Origin: Chitinophagaceae bacterium | GTDB taxonomy: Bacteria; Bacteroidota; Bacteroidia; Chitinophagales; Chitinophagaceae | DNA: 64,000 nt | Reading direction: 5' to 3' | NCBI GenBank assembly: GCA_003168265.1 | Contig: PMSV01000017.1 | Coordinates: 1 to 64,000, forward strand | Part shown: positions 63,866-64,000 of the stretch, piece by piece | Numbering within the stretch: the stretch's first letter is position 1 | How the letters are laid out: each line of letters begins with the position of its first letter | Translations under genes and position numbers: made by a program | Notes under the pieces: generated by a model | Database searches by the model: none | What the model was told of the DNA's origin: nothing | The model's input: only the letters and a program-made list of their open reading frames with translations

Positions 63866-64000
63866 CTTTTAATTCAATTATGGGTCAGCTAGTGCAGGAT
63901 GTTAAAAGTTGAATTGTTTTTGCGAAAAAATCATTTCCAAGAGCTATTTACGATGATTATAAAAATTGTGAATTTTGATTTATTGGATTTCCCTGAATTA

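Noticed and set aside
1-64000. CRISPR arrays, rRNA genes, intact insertion sequences
   Set aside because: I saw no regularly spaced short repeats with unique spacers, no rRNA sequence, and no complete transposase gene with flanking inverted repeats.

Overview
The window reads as chromosome of a member of the Bacteroidota, most likely a relative of the family Chitinophagaceae. The evidence is the T9SS-sorted secreted proteins, GLPGLI, DUF5723, DUF4199 and LptE-type proteins, a TonB-dependent receptor with an OMP_b-brl_3-like barrel, promoter elements of the TAnnTTTG type, and weak Shine-Dalgarno signals. This assignment rests on family knowledge and gene order, not on a database search.

Layout. 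Bases 1-2759 hold the start of a secreted beta-helix protein carrying tandem 93-codon PKD/K319 domains; its end lies outside the window. Bases 3.1-9.6 kb form a minus-strand housekeeping block: miaB, an orphan sigma-54 activator, lptE, a TPR-like protein, secG, mltG and a YihY/BrkB membrane protein. Bases 9.7-12.6 kb hold a translationally coupled GT87-type glycosyltransferase and a Glf-like FAD oxidoreductase, followed by a decayed GLPGLI gene. Then come glgB, a TPR protein, argS, gtrA, a T9SS protein, a DUF2383 protein, dnaK, a Rieske oxygenase, a lipoprotein and a large TonB-dependent outer-membrane protein.

Bases 29-35.6 kb are an eroded accessory region. It holds a frameshifted DUF6922-like gene, a serine hydrolase cut off and joined to an FG-GAP/T9SS tail, a broken CDF transporter, and a tRNA-Pro(GGG) with two extra copies of its 3' end set among strong hairpins. 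Intact genes here are a DUF4386-like membrane protein, YceI and a DUF5723 protein.

Bases 35.7-43.6 kb carry a pseudo-dihydroorotase, DUF4199, two glycosyltransferases and a complete GDP-D-glycero-D-manno-heptose set (hddA, gmhA, hddC, gmhB). This indicates a heptose-containing surface glycan. Bases 44.2-45.2 kb are another debris patch (an epimerase tail, a membrane protein with a nonsense codon, an orphan terminator).

Bases 45.8-55.9 kb are a minus-strand respiratory complex I operon, nuoABCDHIJKLMN plus one unknown tail gene. The nuoEFG (NADH-input) genes are absent from the operon. Bases 56-60.3 kb hold a tagaturonate reductase, a YdeI-type protein, a small membrane protein and a second T9SS protein. 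Bases 61-63.9 kb are the edge of a mobile element: an integrase fragment, ORF6N, a conjugative-transposon-type protein interrupted by an amber codon, an excisionase-like HTH protein and two tandem paralogues.

I did not find a clearly new, intact multi-gene system. The items most worth a second look are the tRNA-Pro tail/hairpin cluster, the 11-subunit nuo operon with its extra gene, the gene-fusion scars, and the Zn-site-less GmhB in the heptose operon.
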